Assembly: GCA_963707835.1 (NCBI GenBank) | Contig: CAVPRI010000002.1 | Span: 496,001-560,000 of the forward strand | Origin: Bog-473 sp963707835 | GTDB lineage: Bacteria; Actinomycetota; Acidimicrobiia; Acidimicrobiales; RAAP-2 | DNA length: 64,000 nt | Direction: 5' to 3' | Shown: piece by piece, positions 29,524-39,670 of the stretch | Position numbering within the stretch: position 1 is the stretch's first letter | Layout of the letters: every line of letters begins with the position of its first letter | Notes under the pieces: model-generated | What the model saw: the letters and a program-made list of their open reading frames with translations, nothing else | What the model was told of the DNA's origin: nothing | Database searches by the model: none | Translations under genes and position numbers: made by a program

Positions 29524-31146
29524 ATGCAGAGCACGATGCAGGACGCCCCGCTCCTGATCAGCGACATCCTGCGGTACGGGCAACGCATCCGCGGCGCCAG
29601 CGCCGTGGTCACCGTCGAGCCCGGCGGCTTCCGGAGCGCGACCTTCGCCGAAGTCGGGGTGCGCACCGAGAAGCTCGCTGCGGCCCTGACCCGGCTGGGC
29701 GTGCGCAAGGGTGACCGGGTCGGGACCTTCTGCTGGAACAACCAGGGCCATCTCGAGTCCTACCTGGGCGTCCCCTCGATGGGGGCGGTCCTCCACACCC
29801 TCAACGTCCGGCTCCCACCCGACCAGCTGGCCTACGTGGTCAACCACGCCGAGGACCGGGTGGTCATCGTCGACGCGTCCCTCATCCCGCTCCTGGCGGG
29901 CATCAGGGACCAGCTGCGGACGGTCGAGACGTTCATCGTCGCCGGAGAGGGCGACGCGTCGGCGCTCGGCGAGACGGTCTCGTACGAGGAGCTCGTCGCC
30001 GCCGAGGACCCCGGTTTCGAGTGGCCGGTGCTCGACGAGAGGTCGGCCGCGGGCATGTGTTACACGAGCGGCACCACCGGCAGCCCCAAGGGCGTGGTGT
30101 ACTCGCACCGTTCGACCTGGCTGCACACCATGGCCGAGCTGGCCTCGTCGTCCATCGGCCTGATGGAGTCCGACCGCATTCTCATCATCGTGCCGATGTT
30201 CCACGCCAACGCGTGGGGAACGCCCTATGCGGCCTGGGTGGCGGGTGCGGACATGATCATGCCCCAGATGTTCTTGATGGGGGAGCACCTGGCGGATGTC
30301 ATCAACGCCCACCGCCCCACGCTGGCCTGTGGCGTGCCGACCATCTGGAACGGCCTGCTGGCCGTGGAGAAGCCGATCGACTTCTCGAGCCTGCGCAGCA
30401 TCACTGCCGGGGGCGCCCCGGTGCCCCGCTCGTTGATCGAGGCGTTCGAAGAACGGTTCGGTGCCACCATCGTCCAGGGGTGGGGGATGACCGAGACCAG
30501 CCCACTGGCCGCCCTGGCCGTCCCGCCCGCCCGCAAGCTCGGCGGCCACGACGACATGTACTACAAGGTCAAGGCCGGACGGGTCGTGCCCGGCGTGGCG
30601 GTCCGGGTGGTGGCCGACGACGGGACGGTCCTCCCCGACGACGGGGAGTCGGTCGGGGAGTTCGAGGTCCGCGGACCGTGGATCGCGGGCTCGTACTACA
30701 AGGACGAGGATGCCGGGCGGTTCCACGACGGCTGGCTGCGCACCGGGGACGTGGGCACCCTCGACGCCCAGGGCTACATGACCATCTCCGACCGCACCAA
30801 GGACATCATCAAGTCCGGAGGCGAGTGGATCTCGTCGGTCGAACTTGGAGAACGCCGTGATGGCCCATCCCGACGTCCAGGAGGCCGCGGTCATAGCCGT
30901 CCCGGACCCCAAGTGGTCGGAGCGCCCGCTGGTGGTCGTGGTGCCGCGGCCCGGGGCGGAACTCTCGCCCGCGGAGCTGGTCGACGTTCCTGGCCGGACG
31001 GGTGCCGCACTGGTGGCTCCCAGAGCGCTGGACGTTCCTCACCGAGGTCCCCAAGACGAGCGTCGGGCAAATTCGACAAGAAGGTGATGCGAGCGGCCTA
31101 CGCGCAGGGCGCTTACGCGGTCGAGGACACCGCATTGCCGTCGTGA
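29524..31146 (+). CDS. Acyl-CoA synthetase (AMP-binding), frameshifted near C-terminus
   Basis: About 540 residues of the ANL superfamily. P-loop YTSGTTGSPKGVVYSHR, then the core blocks GWGMTETSP, and the hinge DGWLRTGDVGTLDAQGYM followed by RTKDIIKSGGEWISSVE. After the hinge, three single-base insertions (near 30843, 30985 and 31068) move the frame; the mended tail reads ENAVMAHPDVQEAAVIAVPD, PHWWLPERWTFL and TSVGKFDKK, where the last Lys region is the catalytic A10 motif. Substrate probably a medium- or long-chain fatty acid, forming acyl-CoA through an acyl-AMP; fatty-acid chain length cannot be assigned. Start ATG 29524 or 29533. Confidence 0.87.
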   Translation: MQSTMQDAPLLISDILRYGQRIRGASAVVTVEPGGFRSATFAEVGVRTEKLAAALTRLGVRKGDRVGTFCWNNQGHLESYLGVPSMGAVLHTLNVRLPPDQLAYVVNHAEDRVVIVDASLIPLLAGIRDQLRTVETFIVAGEGDASALGETVSYEELVAAEDPGFEWPVLDERSAAGMCYTSGTTGSPKGVVYSHRSTWLHTMAELASSSIGLMESDRILIIVPMFHANAWGTPYAAWVAGADMIMPQMFLMGEHLADVINAHRPTLACGVPTIWNGLLAVEKPIDFSSLRSITAGGAPVPRSLIEAFEERFGATIVQGWGMTETSPLAALAVPPARKLGGHDDMYYKVKAGRVVPGVAVRVVADDGTVLPDDGESVGEFEVRGPWIAGSYYKDEDAGRFHDGWLRTGDVGTLDAQGYMTISDRTKDIIKSGGEWISSVELGERRDGPSRRPGGRGHSRPGPQVVGAPAGGRGAAARGGTLARGAGRRSWPDGCRTGGSQSAGRSSPRSPRRASGKFDKKVMRAAYAQGAYAVEDTALPS

Positions 31147-31379
31147 GCGACGGCGGCGCGTTGGTCGCGCTGGCGGAACGGCTGGCGGGGATGGTCGACG
31201 AGCTCGACGACATGGCGATGGACGCGCTGCGGCGGGCCAGTTCCGGCGATCCGGACTCCGCAGAGACCGGAGAGGCGCTGGCGCTGGAGCGCCGGATCCT
31301 CAAGGCGCGCCGTGCCCTCGAGAAGGCCGTGGTGGCACTCGGGGGCGGCGCGCGGTCGACGCCCTTCGTCGACGACTGA
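31143..31379 (+). CDS. Small helical protein, hypothetical
   Basis: 78 residues from a GTG that overlaps the acyl-CoA synthetase stop (GTGA). Sequence is almost all helix: ALVALAERLAGMVDELDDMA, then ALERRILKARRALEKAVVAL, ending STPFVDD. No membrane segment, Cys or known motif. Tight coupling to the upstream synthetase and the downstream ThpR gene suggests co-transcription. Function unknown. Confidence 0.6.
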   Translation: MSDGGALVALAERLAGMVDELDDMAMDALRRASSGDPDSAETGEALALERRILKARRALEKAVVALGGGARSTPFVDD

Positions 31380-31395
31380 ATCGGCGTCGACGGCA

Positions 31396-31980
31396 GTGCG
31401 CCTCTTCGTGGCGGTGTGGCCCGACGATCCGACCAGGCGCCGCCTGGGCGCCCTCGAACGCGAGCTCGGAGCGAGCCGAGGGCTGCGATTCGTGGGGCCG
31501 TCGCGCTGGCATGTCACGCTGCGCTTTCTCGGCGACGTCGACCATGAGACGACGGACCAGCTGGCCCGGGCCGTGGTGAAGGCAGCCGCTGCCCACCCCA
31601 CCCCGCTCGAGTGTCGGCTCGGGCCGGGCACCGCCTGGTACACCGCGGTGCGGGTGCTCTACCTGCCCGCCTCCGGGGTCGACGGGCTGGCCCACGCCAT
31701 CCGCGCCGCCACGATCCCCCTGGTCCCCGAACCGGAGGAGGCACCGCCATTCCACGCCCACCTCACGCTGGCCCGCTCCAAGGGGCGGCGCCTGGGGGCG
31801 GCGGCCCTGGGCGCCATGGCCAACATCCCGCTCGAGGCCGACTTCGCGGTCGAGGCCGTCGACCTGGTGGCATCGGCGCCTTCCCCCGAAGGCCAGGTCT
31901 ACACCACCGTGGCGCGTGCTCCCCTCGGCACCGCGTCGGCCGCTCCTGGAGTCAAGGGGCGGCCGCCAGGAACCGGGTGA
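31396..31980 (+). CDS. thpR: RNA 2',3'-cyclic phosphodiesterase
   Basis: 194 residues of the 2H phosphoesterase superfamily. The start GTG at 31396 places RLFVAVWPDD at the N-terminus, as in ThpR/LigT proteins. The two catalytic His-x-Thr motifs are HVTLRFLGD and HAHLTLAR. The family opens 2',3'-cyclic phosphates in RNA. The C-terminus overlaps the end of the convergent amidase gene by 29 bp, so there is no terminator space between them. Confidence 0.85.
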   Translation: MRLFVAVWPDDPTRRRLGALERELGASRGLRFVGPSRWHVTLRFLGDVDHETTDQLARAVVKAAAAHPTPLECRLGPGTAWYTAVRVLYLPASGVDGLAHAIRAATIPLVPEPEEAPPFHAHLTLARSKGRRLGAAALGAMANIPLEADFAVEAVDLVASAPSPEGQVYTTVARAPLGTASAAPGVKGRPPGTG

Positions 31981-33496
31981 TGGCCGACGCCAGGGCGTCT
32001 GCCGCCGCCTGCTGGAACGAAGGCGCCTCGAGCAGCGCGGTGTCGGAGGGGTTCTGCAGGTTGCCGCTCTCGAGCAGCACCTTGGGAACCGTGGTCAGGT
32101 TCAGCCCGGCCAGGTCGTCACGGGGTTCGATGCCATCGACGCCGCCGTAGTCGCTCACGGGCATCGGCGTCCCGGCCACCAGGGCCTGGCGCACCAACAC
32201 CGCCAAGCTGGCCGAGGAGGCGACGACGCCGTCGTTCGGACCGACGGGAACGGGCGTCAGCACCGTGAATCCCCGCCCGTCCGGTGGTCCCCCGTCGACG
32301 TGGATGTCCACGGCGACGTCCACGTGGGCATCGTCGAGAATGGCCGCCCGGGTGGTCACGCACGGGCCGACGCCCTGGTCGTCCGGACGCGTCATGACCA
32401 CGCTGGCACCTTCGGCCATCAGTACGGCACGCAGGTCCGAAGCCACCGCGAAGTTGTATTCGGACTCGGTGAAGCCGTCGGCTGCCTCGGCCCCGGCCGT
32501 GTCGCACGGCTCGTAGCCGGTGCCGTTGAACACCGGTTGAGCGATGACCGCCGGGGCGGCACCGTTGCCCCCGTTGTGGCCCGGGTCGATGCCCACCACC
32601 TCGCCGGCCAGGGGAGCCCCGAGGGCCACCCAGTAGCCCCCACCACCCGGCACGGCCGCCATGGCCACGGCGCGCACCGCGTCGACAGAGCCGGCGAGCG
32701 AACCGAAGAAGGGCGCGTCGCCGTAGGTGAAGACGCCACCGTCGGCGGCCACCAGCCAGTAGCCCCGGCCGTCGGGCGTGGCCGCCATGCCCACCACGGG
32801 TGCGTTCAGCCGCAGTGCGCCGGCCGAGCCGAAGAACCCGGCGTCGCCGTAGGTGAAGACGCCACCGTCGGCGGCCACCAGCCAGTAGCCCCGGCCGTCG
32901 GGCGTGGCCGCCATGCCCACCACGGGTGCGTTCAGCCGCAGTGCACCGGCCGAGCCGAAGAACCCGGCGTCGCCGTAGGTGAAGACGCCTCCGTCGGCGG
33001 CCACCAGCCAGTAGCCCCGGCCGTCGGGCGTGGCCGCCATGCCCACCACGGGTGCGTTCAGCCGCAGTGCGCCGGCCGAGCCGAAGAACCCGGCGTCGCC
33101 GTAGGTGAAGATGCCACCGTCACGCCCGACCAGCCAGTAGCCGTTCCCGTCGTCGGTCGAGGCCATGCCGACCACCGGCGCGTTGAGGCGGAGCGCCCCG
33201 GTCGACCCCTGGAAGCCGGCATCTCCGAACGCGAACACACCGCCGTCGCTCCCGACCATCCAGTAGCCGCTTCCGTCAGGGGTCGAGGCCATCCCGACCA
33301 CGGGGGCGTTGGGGTGGGAGAGCGCGTGCGTCCCGACAGCGGCCGTCCCGAAGTTCACGACCGAGTTCGGTACGACAGCGCCCGGTGGGGACGCTGCGCC
33401 CGCCGTGCTGGAGCGCCGGGTCGGCAACGCCCACACCGCCGCGACCAGCACCACGGCGCAGAGCGTCACCGCGCCCGCCCTGTTCAGCCGGTGCAC
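31952..33496 (-). CDS. N-acetylmuramoyl-L-alanine amidase with GYW repeats
   Basis: 514 residues from a GTG at 33496 that overlaps the LOG gene stop by 13 bp. An N-terminal membrane or signal segment (AGAVTLCAVVLVAAVWALP) is followed by a short linker, then about five GYW repeats at residues about 55-295 (GYWMVGSDGGVFAFGDAGF..., three of them almost identical: GYWLVAADGGVFTYGDA). The C-terminal Amidase_3 domain, about 298-514, shows the zinc ligands: His in VGIDPGHNGG, Glu in TESEYNF, His in AVDIHVDGG, and catalytic Glu in KVLLESGN. It cuts the amide between muramic acid and stem peptide. The repeats probably target it to the wall. Confidence 0.88.
   Translation of the reverse strand: MHRLNRAGAVTLCAVVLVAAVWALPTRRSSTAGAASPPGAVVPNSVVNFGTAAVGTHALSHPNAPVVGMASTPDGSGYWMVGSDGGVFAFGDAGFQGSTGALRLNAPVVGMASTDDGNGYWLVGRDGGIFTYGDAGFFGSAGALRLNAPVVGMAATPDGRGYWLVAADGGVFTYGDAGFFGSAGALRLNAPVVGMAATPDGRGYWLVAADGGVFTYGDAGFFGSAGALRLNAPVVGMAATPDGRGYWLVAADGGVFTYGDAPFFGSLAGSVDAVRAVAMAAVPGGGGYWVALGAPLAGEVVGIDPGHNGGNGAAPAVIAQPVFNGTGYEPCDTAGAEAADGFTESEYNFAVASDLRAVLMAEGASVVMTRPDDQGVGPCVTTRAAILDDAHVDVAVDIHVDGGPPDGRGFTVLTPVPVGPNDGVVASSASLAVLVRQALVAGTPMPVSDYGGVDGIEPRDDLAGLNLTTVPKVLLESGNLQNPSDTALLEAPSFQQAAADALASAITRFLAAAP
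32723..33226 (-). repeat. 126-bp tandem coding repeats in the amidase gene
   Basis: The word GTAGGTGAAGA recurs at 32723, 32849, 32975 and 33101, exactly 126 bp apart. The units between 32723 and 33100 differ at only a few bases, indicating recent expansion. Confidence 0.9.
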
Positions 33497-34530
33497 TGGT
33501 TGACTGCGTCGATCAGCTGGCGCAGCCGTGCGAAGTGGTAGCGGTCGAAGCGCAACGCCAGTCGGGGGAGCTCGGGGAAGTCGTCGCGTTCGGGTGGGAA
33601 CGGCTCTGTGGCCCTGATGGAGCCACGCACCACGATGTCGGCGAAGCGCCGGTTGAGATCGGCCAGCTCGCCCTTGTCCGGTGCCACCGTGAGGCGCAGG
33701 ACGAGCAGGTCGCCGACCCAGCGGCAGGAGTGGTAGTTGCGATAGAAGCCGAAGATCTCCTCGCTGGCCTCGTCCATGGTGCTCGTCACCCGGAACAATG
33801 CCCGGTCCTCGGGCGACACCCAACCCGAGGCAATCGCCTCCTCTTCGACGAAGCGGAGCCAGGCATGCCAGTAGGTGCCGCCGGGAGTCTCGACCATGAC
33901 CACCGGGGCAGGCACGGCCTTGCCCGTCTGGAGCAGGGTCAGCAGCTCGAATGCCTCGTCCTGGGTCCCGAAACCTCCGGGCAGGACGGCGTAGGCATGG
34001 GATTCCTTCATCAACATGAGCTTGCGAGTGAAGAAGTAGCGCATCTCCACCAGCTTGGGGTCCTGGGCGATGAAGGCGTTGGGCTCCTCTTCGTGGGGAA
34101 GGCGGATGTTGACGCCGAAGGCGTGCTGGCGACCAGCACCCTCGAGTCCGGCAGCCATGATGCCCGGACCGGCCCCGGTCACCACCATCCAGTCGGCCTC
34201 GGCCAGCTTGGCAGCCAGGTCCCGGGCCAGGCGGTAGATGGCGTCGTCGGGCTTTGAGCGTGCCGAGCCGAACATGGTGACCTTGCGAACGTGGCGATAG
34301 GGCCGAAAAACACGAAAGGCCTCGGCCATCTCGCCGAGCGCGGCGTTGGCGATCTTGAGGTCGCCGACCGCCGTGCCCTCACGGGCCAGATCACCGAGGG
34401 AGCCGATCATGGCGTGGAGCTCACGGGCCTGCGCGGGGGAGAGCGAGTGGTTCTCGAAGAGGGCGTTGAAGGCGCTCTGGCGCGCCGCCTCCTCGGGGCT
34501 CACACCTTCGGGAACGCCGGAGACGCTCAT
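33484..34530 (-). CDS. LOG-family nucleotide-binding protein (TIGR00730-like)
   Basis: 348 residues. Rossmann-like core: VTMFGSARSKPDD, MVVTGAGPGIMAAGLEGAG, then KLMLMKESHAYAVLPGGFGTQDEAFE with the PGGxGTxxE motif of LOG proteins and Lys/Glu catalytic residues. The family includes cytokinin-riboside-monophosphate phosphoribohydrolases and nucleotide 5'-monophosphate nucleosidases (PpnN-like). Extra N- and C-terminal regions (about 90 residues before the core, about 90 after, RATEPFPPERDDFPELP) make it longer than plain LOG (about 190), closer to the PpnN-size class. It follows fbiC by 37 bp on the same strand. Confidence 0.82.
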   Translation of the reverse strand: MSVSGVPEGVSPEEAARQSAFNALFENHSLSPAQARELHAMIGSLGDLAREGTAVGDLKIANAALGEMAEAFRVFRPYRHVRKVTMFGSARSKPDDAIYRLARDLAAKLAEADWMVVTGAGPGIMAAGLEGAGRQHAFGVNIRLPHEEEPNAFIAQDPKLVEMRYFFTRKLMLMKESHAYAVLPGGFGTQDEAFELLTLLQTGKAVPAPVVMVETPGGTYWHAWLRFVEEEAIASGWVSPEDRALFRVTSTMDEASEEIFGFYRNYHSCRWVGDLLVLRLTVAPDKGELADLNRRFADIVVRGSIRATEPFPPERDDFPELPRLALRFDRYHFARLRQLIDAVNQCTG

Positions 34531-34567
34531 GCCCGCACCGGTGCGGTCGTCCCCCTCACGTCGCCGC

Positions 34568-36862
34568 TCACGTCCCCGCTCGAGCGGGTGCCGCCACCCG
34601 GCCGTAGAGGGTGGTCCGCTGGACCAGGGGACGGCCGAGCGGTGCCACGATCGCCTCGAGCTCCTCGTGGCCCATGCGCTGCCCGTGCTGAGCGCCAGCG
34701 GCCCGCGAGATGTTCTCGTCCATGAGGGTCCCCCCGAGGTCGTTGACACCCGCACGCAGGACCTGCCGAGCGCCTTCCGCTCCCATCTTGACCCAGCTGA
34801 CCTGGATGTTGTCGATGTCGCCCCGGTAGGCAATCCGCGCCACGGCGTGCATCAGCAGGGCCTCGCGGAAGGTCGGTCCCCGCCGGGCCCGATGCTGGAG
34901 GTACAGCGGGGTGGCCATGTGCACGAAGGGGAGGGGGACGAACTCGGTGAACCCGCCGGTCTCGCGCTGGAGCGATCGGGTGCGCACCATGTGCCTGGCC
35001 CAGCTCACCGGCTGCTCGACGGAGCCGAACATGATCGTGATGTTGGAGCGGAGCCCCACGGCGTGGGCGGTGCGATGCGCCTCGAGCCACTCGTCGGTCG
35101 AGATCTTGTCGGGGCAGATCACGGCCCGCACCTCGTCATCGAGGATCTCTGCCGCGGTTCCCGGGAGGGTCCTGAGCCCGGCGTCCTTGAGCAGGGCCAG
35201 GTACTCGGCCAGCGGCATGGCGGAGCGGCGCGCCCCCTCGGTGACCTCGAGCGCCGTGAAGCCGTGGATGTGGATGCTGGTCGAGGCCTCCCGCACGGCC
35301 CGGAGCACGTGCAGGTAGTACTCACCGTCGAAGTCCGGGTGGATGCCACCCTGAAGGCAGACCTCGGTCGCCCCCTCCGACTCGGCCTCGACCACGCGGC
35401 GGGTGATCTCGTCGAGCTCCAACAGGTACGGGGCACCGCGCAGGTTGAGCGAGAGCGGGCCCTTGGAGAAGGCGCAGAAGCGGCACTTGAACGTGCAGAC
35501 GTTCGTGTAGTTGATGTTCCGGTTGCGCACGTAGGTCACCGCGTCGCCCACGGTGTCCCGCCGCAGCTGGTCGGCCAGCTCGGCCAGGGCGAACACCTCG
35601 GGGCCGCGAGCGCCGAAGAGGGTCACGATCTCGGCCTCACCGACCTCCTGCCCCGCCGCCACTCCGGCCAGGACCTCGGCCACAGCGCCGCCGGCCCCGC
35701 CGCTCCACGCCACACCGGACGTCGCCGACCCGAGCAGGTCCGGAGGTGCCTCGGTTCCGCCCGAGCACCACGCCGCGTCACGGGCCAGACCCTCGGCGTC
35801 GGACGCCTCGAGGACGGGAGGGCGCAGCGCCGGGTCGAACCAGCGCTCGGGCCGCAGCACGAACGACGGGTAGGCAGTCAGGCGGGGAGCCAGGGTGTGC
35901 CCGGCCGCCTCGGTGGCGGCGCGCAATACGTCGAGGGCCGGCCAGGCTCGCTCGGGGTTCACGTGGTCGGCGGTCAGCGGCGAGACCCCACCCCAGTCGT
36001 CGATGCCGGCATCGAGGAGGGGCCCCAGCTCGTCGGAGAGGTTGGGCGGCGCCTGGACGTGCACCTCGGGCGGCAGCACCAACCGGGCCGCGGCGATGGC
36101 CCAGCGCAGATCCTCTGGCCGGCACGCCGGTGCCTTGGCCATGGCGGTGCCCGGCTTGGGGAGGAAGTTCTGGACGATGACCTCTTGGACGTGGCCGTAG
36201 CGGGCGTGCGACGCCGCCACGGCCCGCAACGCAGCCAGCTGGCCCTCCCGGTCATCGCCGATGCCCACCAGGATGCCCGTGGTGAAGGGGATGGCCAGCG
36301 CACCGGCCGCATCGAGCGTGGCCAGTCGCCGCGAGGGCTCCTTGTCCGGCGCCCCGCGATGGGCGGCCAACCCGTCCCGGAGCGACTCGAGCATCATGCC
36401 CTGGCTGGCGGTCACCGGACGCAGCTGGGCCAGCTCCTCGGCGAACAGGGCTCCGGCATTGGCATGCGGCAGGAGCCCGGTCTCCTCGAGGACCAGCCGG
36501 CACATGGCCTCCAGGTAGCCCACGGTCGAGCTGTACCCGTGGGCCTCGAGCCAGGTGCCGGCCACGGGATAGCGCAGCTCGGGCCGTTCCCCGAGGGTGA
36601 ACAGGGCTTCGTGGCACCCGGCGTCGCGGCCGGCGCGGGCGATGGCCAGCACGTCCTCGGGCGCCAGGTAGGGCGCGTCGAGGCGCGCCGGGGCCTTGGC
36701 GAACGTGCAGTAGCCGCATCGGTCCCGGCACAGCATGGTGAGCGGGATGAAGACCTTGGGGGAGTACGTGACGCGCCGCCCGTGGGCCCGGTCGCGCACC
36801 TCGCGGGCGAGTGCCACGAGCTCCTCGAGCGGCGTGGCGATCAGATCGGCGTCCGACAGCAT
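34568..36862 (-). CDS. fbiC: FbiC, 7,8-didemethyl-8-hydroxy-5-deazariboflavin (FO) synthase
   Basis: 764 residues, a fusion of CofG and CofH, as usual in Actinobacteria. Two radical-SAM centres: C45-x3-C49-x2-C52 in CRDRCGYC (CofG half) and a second CTFKCRFC near residue 455 (CofH half). FO is made from tyrosine and the flavin precursor 5-amino-6-ribitylaminouracil, the committed step to coenzyme F420. The start ATG at 36862 was chosen because the upstream frame is Arg/Pro-rich and overlaps pgl. It sits between pgl and the LOG gene in the minus-strand pentose phosphate operon. Confidence 0.95.
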   Translation of the reverse strand: MLSDADLIATPLEELVALAREVRDRAHGRRVTYSPKVFIPLTMLCRDRCGYCTFAKAPARLDAPYLAPEDVLAIARAGRDAGCHEALFTLGERPELRYPVAGTWLEAHGYSSTVGYLEAMCRLVLEETGLLPHANAGALFAEELAQLRPVTASQGMMLESLRDGLAAHRGAPDKEPSRRLATLDAAGALAIPFTTGILVGIGDDREGQLAALRAVAASHARYGHVQEVIVQNFLPKPGTAMAKAPACRPEDLRWAIAAARLVLPPEVHVQAPPNLSDELGPLLDAGIDDWGGVSPLTADHVNPERAWPALDVLRAATEAAGHTLAPRLTAYPSFVLRPERWFDPALRPPVLEASDAEGLARDAAWCSGGTEAPPDLLGSATSGVAWSGGAGGAVAEVLAGVAAGQEVGEAEIVTLFGARGPEVFALAELADQLRRDTVGDAVTYVRNRNINYTNVCTFKCRFCAFSKGPLSLNLRGAPYLLELDEITRRVVEAESEGATEVCLQGGIHPDFDGEYYLHVLRAVREASTSIHIHGFTALEVTEGARRSAMPLAEYLALLKDAGLRTLPGTAAEILDDEVRAVICPDKISTDEWLEAHRTAHAVGLRSNITIMFGSVEQPVSWARHMVRTRSLQRETGGFTEFVPLPFVHMATPLYLQHRARRGPTFREALLMHAVARIAYRGDIDNIQVSWVKMGAEGARQVLRAGVNDLGGTLMDENISRAAGAQHGQRMGHEELEAIVAPLGRPLVQRTTLYGRVAAPARAGT

Positions 36863-36872
36863 CGGCGCCAAT

Positions 36873-37550
36873 CTAGGGGGAGACGCCCTGGGCCGGTCCG
36901 TCCACCAGCCAGACGGTGCGGCAGGCCTGTACGCGTGCCGCCGGAAGATCCTCGCCACGCAGCACCGCGGCGAGCGCCGGGGCCTTCGAGGCGCCCGACA
37001 CGGTGAACACGGCCATGCGCGCCGCGTCGATGGCCGGGAGCGTGAGCGTGAGCCGGGGATGCGGGTTGCGCCCGGAGGGGTCCTCGGTGGCCGCCACGAG
37101 CACGTCGGGTGCGACGTCGAGGGTCGCCGCGCCGGGGAAGAGGGAGGCCGTGTGTCCGTCGGGACCCATGCCCAGGTGGATGAGGTCGATCCCCGGCCCG
37201 GCCAGCAGCCCCGCCATGGTGCGCTGGTAGGCGGCCACGCACTCGGCGATCGGACCGAGGGTGGGCATGGGGGAGAAGGAGCCGGCTCCGCCCACCCGGT
37301 CCAGGAGGGTCTGGCGGATCAGCAGTTGGTTGGCGTCCTCGTCGTCGGGGGGGACGACGCGCTCGTCTCCCACGTAGACGTCGACCAGCTCCCAGTCGAT
37401 CCCGGCCGTGGCCGCTAACACCTCGTAGCACAGGCGCGCCGTGGGGCCGCCGGAGAGCACCACCGAGAAGCGGGGGCCGGGCCGGGTGGCGAAGGCCTCG
37501 ACCACCACGTCGACGAAGGCGCGGCTGACGTCGGGGACCGAGGTGAGCAC
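36873..37550 (-). CDS. pgl: 6-phosphogluconolactonase
   Basis: 225 residues, the DevB/SugarP_isomerase family: VVLSGGPTARLCYEVL near the N-terminus, WELVDVYVGDERVVPPDDEDAN, IDLIHLGMGPDGHTASLFPG (the strong family motif) and a C-terminal KAPALAAVL. It hydrolyses 6-phosphoglucono-lactone to 6-phosphogluconate, after glucose-6-phosphate oxidation. It lies 11 bp after gnd and 10 bp before fbiC in a tight operon. Confidence 0.93.
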   Translation of the reverse strand: MLTSVPDVSRAFVDVVVEAFATRPGPRFSVVLSGGPTARLCYEVLAATAGIDWELVDVYVGDERVVPPDDEDANQLLIRQTLLDRVGGAGSFSPMPTLGPIAECVAAYQRTMAGLLAGPGIDLIHLGMGPDGHTASLFPGAATLDVAPDVLVAATEDPSGRNPHPRLTLTLPAIDAARMAVFTVSGASKAPALAAVLRGEDLPAARVQACRTVWLVDGPAQGVSP

Positions 37551-37561
37551 GAGAGGCGGTG

Positions 37562-38500
<939 letters not shown>

Positions 38501-38528
38501 ACGTGCTCCTCTTACTCGTGTCGCCCGG

Positions 38529-39644
38529 TCAAAACGTGGCCGCCTTGTCGGTGAGCGACTGGAGGAGCTCGTCGAAGGACTTGGCGAAGGAGTGCACCCC
38601 TTCGTCCTCGAGCGTCTGCTCCACGTCGTCCATGTCGATACCGGCCTCGGCCAGCCGGGCCAGTGTCGCCGCGGCGGCGTCGGGGTCGTGGTCCACGGTC
38701 CGCTTCAGCGTGCCATGGTCCTCGAACGCCCGCAGCGTGTCCTCGGGCATGGTGTTCACGGTGGCCGGCCCTATGAGGCTGTCCACGTAGAGCAGGTCTG
38801 CATACGCCGGGTTCTTGGTCGACGTCGAGGCCCACAGGGGTCGCTGCACGCGCGCACCCTTGGCCCGCAGCGCCTCCCAGCGGGGACCCGAGAAGGTCTG
38901 GAGGAAGTGCGCGTAGGCGGTCTGGGCCTGAGCCACCGCGCCGGTTCCCCGCAAACCGAGCACGGCGGCGTCGCCGCTCTCGCCGCCGGCCAGGTGCTCC
39001 AGACGCCGGTCGACCTCGGTGTCGACCCGGCTCACAAAGAAGGAGGCCACGCTGGCGACCCGCCCGAGCTCGGTTTCCCGCCCGGCCGCGACCAGCGCCT
39101 CGAGACCGCGCAGGTAGGCCTCCATCACGGCGTCGTACCGGTCCAGCCCGAAGATGAGCGTGACGTTGATGCTGTGACCTTCGCCGATCAGGTGCTCGAT
39201 TGCCGGAATGCCCTCCCTGGTCGCCGGCACCTTGACCAGCAGGTTGGGCTGGTCGACCCGGCCGTGCAGCATGCGGGCGTCGCGCACCGTGCCCTCGGTG
39301 TCGTGAGCCAGCGCGGGGGAGACCTCGAGGGAGACGTAGCCGTCCTCGCGGTCGCTCTCGTCGTAGAGCGGGCTCAGGAGCCCGAGCGCGTCACCGATGT
39401 CCGTCATGGCCATCTCCCAGTAGGCGGCCTCAACGGTGTGGTCGCCCACCAGGGTGCGGAACTGCTCGTCGTAGATGTCATGGCCGCTGATGGCCTTGGC
39501 GAAGATCGTGGGGTTCGACGTGATGCCGCGCACCCCGAGCGCGAGGAGCTCGGCCAGCTGCCCGTCGCGCAGCCAGTCCCGGCGGAGGTTGTCGAGCCAG
39601 GGGCTCTGCCCGCCGATCTCGTAGAGGTCGTGCAGTCTGCTCAT
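38529..39644 (-). CDS. tal: Transaldolase
   Basis: 371 residues, the actinobacterial Tal type. TIM-barrel motifs: GITSNPTIFAKAI near residue 40, Schiff-base Lys138 in LLVKVPATREGI, SINVTLIFGLDRY, and STSTKNPAYADLLYV. Start ATG 39644 preceded by the tkt stop 26 bp upstream. It transfers dihydroxyacetone units between sugar phosphates in the non-oxidative pentose phosphate branch. Operon order is tkt-tal-gnd-pgl. Confidence 0.95.
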   Translation of the reverse strand: MSRLHDLYEIGGQSPWLDNLRRDWLRDGQLAELLALGVRGITSNPTIFAKAISGHDIYDEQFRTLVGDHTVEAAYWEMAMTDIGDALGLLSPLYDESDREDGYVSLEVSPALAHDTEGTVRDARMLHGRVDQPNLLVKVPATREGIPAIEHLIGEGHSINVTLIFGLDRYDAVMEAYLRGLEALVAAGRETELGRVASVASFFVSRVDTEVDRRLEHLAGGESGDAAVLGLRGTGAVAQAQTAYAHFLQTFSGPRWEALRAKGARVQRPLWASTSTKNPAYADLLYVDSLIGPATVNTMPEDTLRAFEDHGTLKRTVDHDPDAAAATLARLAEAGIDMDDVEQTLEDEGVHSFAKSFDELLQSLTDKAATF

Positions 39645-39670
39645 CGGGTCCTCGTTCCGTCCTTTCGCGT

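Noticed and set aside
28609..30912. 767-codon minus-strand frame over the NlpC/P60 and acyl-CoA synthetase genes
   Set aside because: Covers both strands of well-supported genes and has no domain signature; the sense genes carry catalytic motifs.
32723..33226. CRISPR-like regular repeat array
   Set aside because: 126-bp spacing equals 42 codons in frame, and there are no distinct spacers.
34346..37006. 886-codon plus-strand frame opposite fbiC
   Set aside because: fbiC has two radical-SAM centres and family-wide motifs; this frame is a high-GC shadow.
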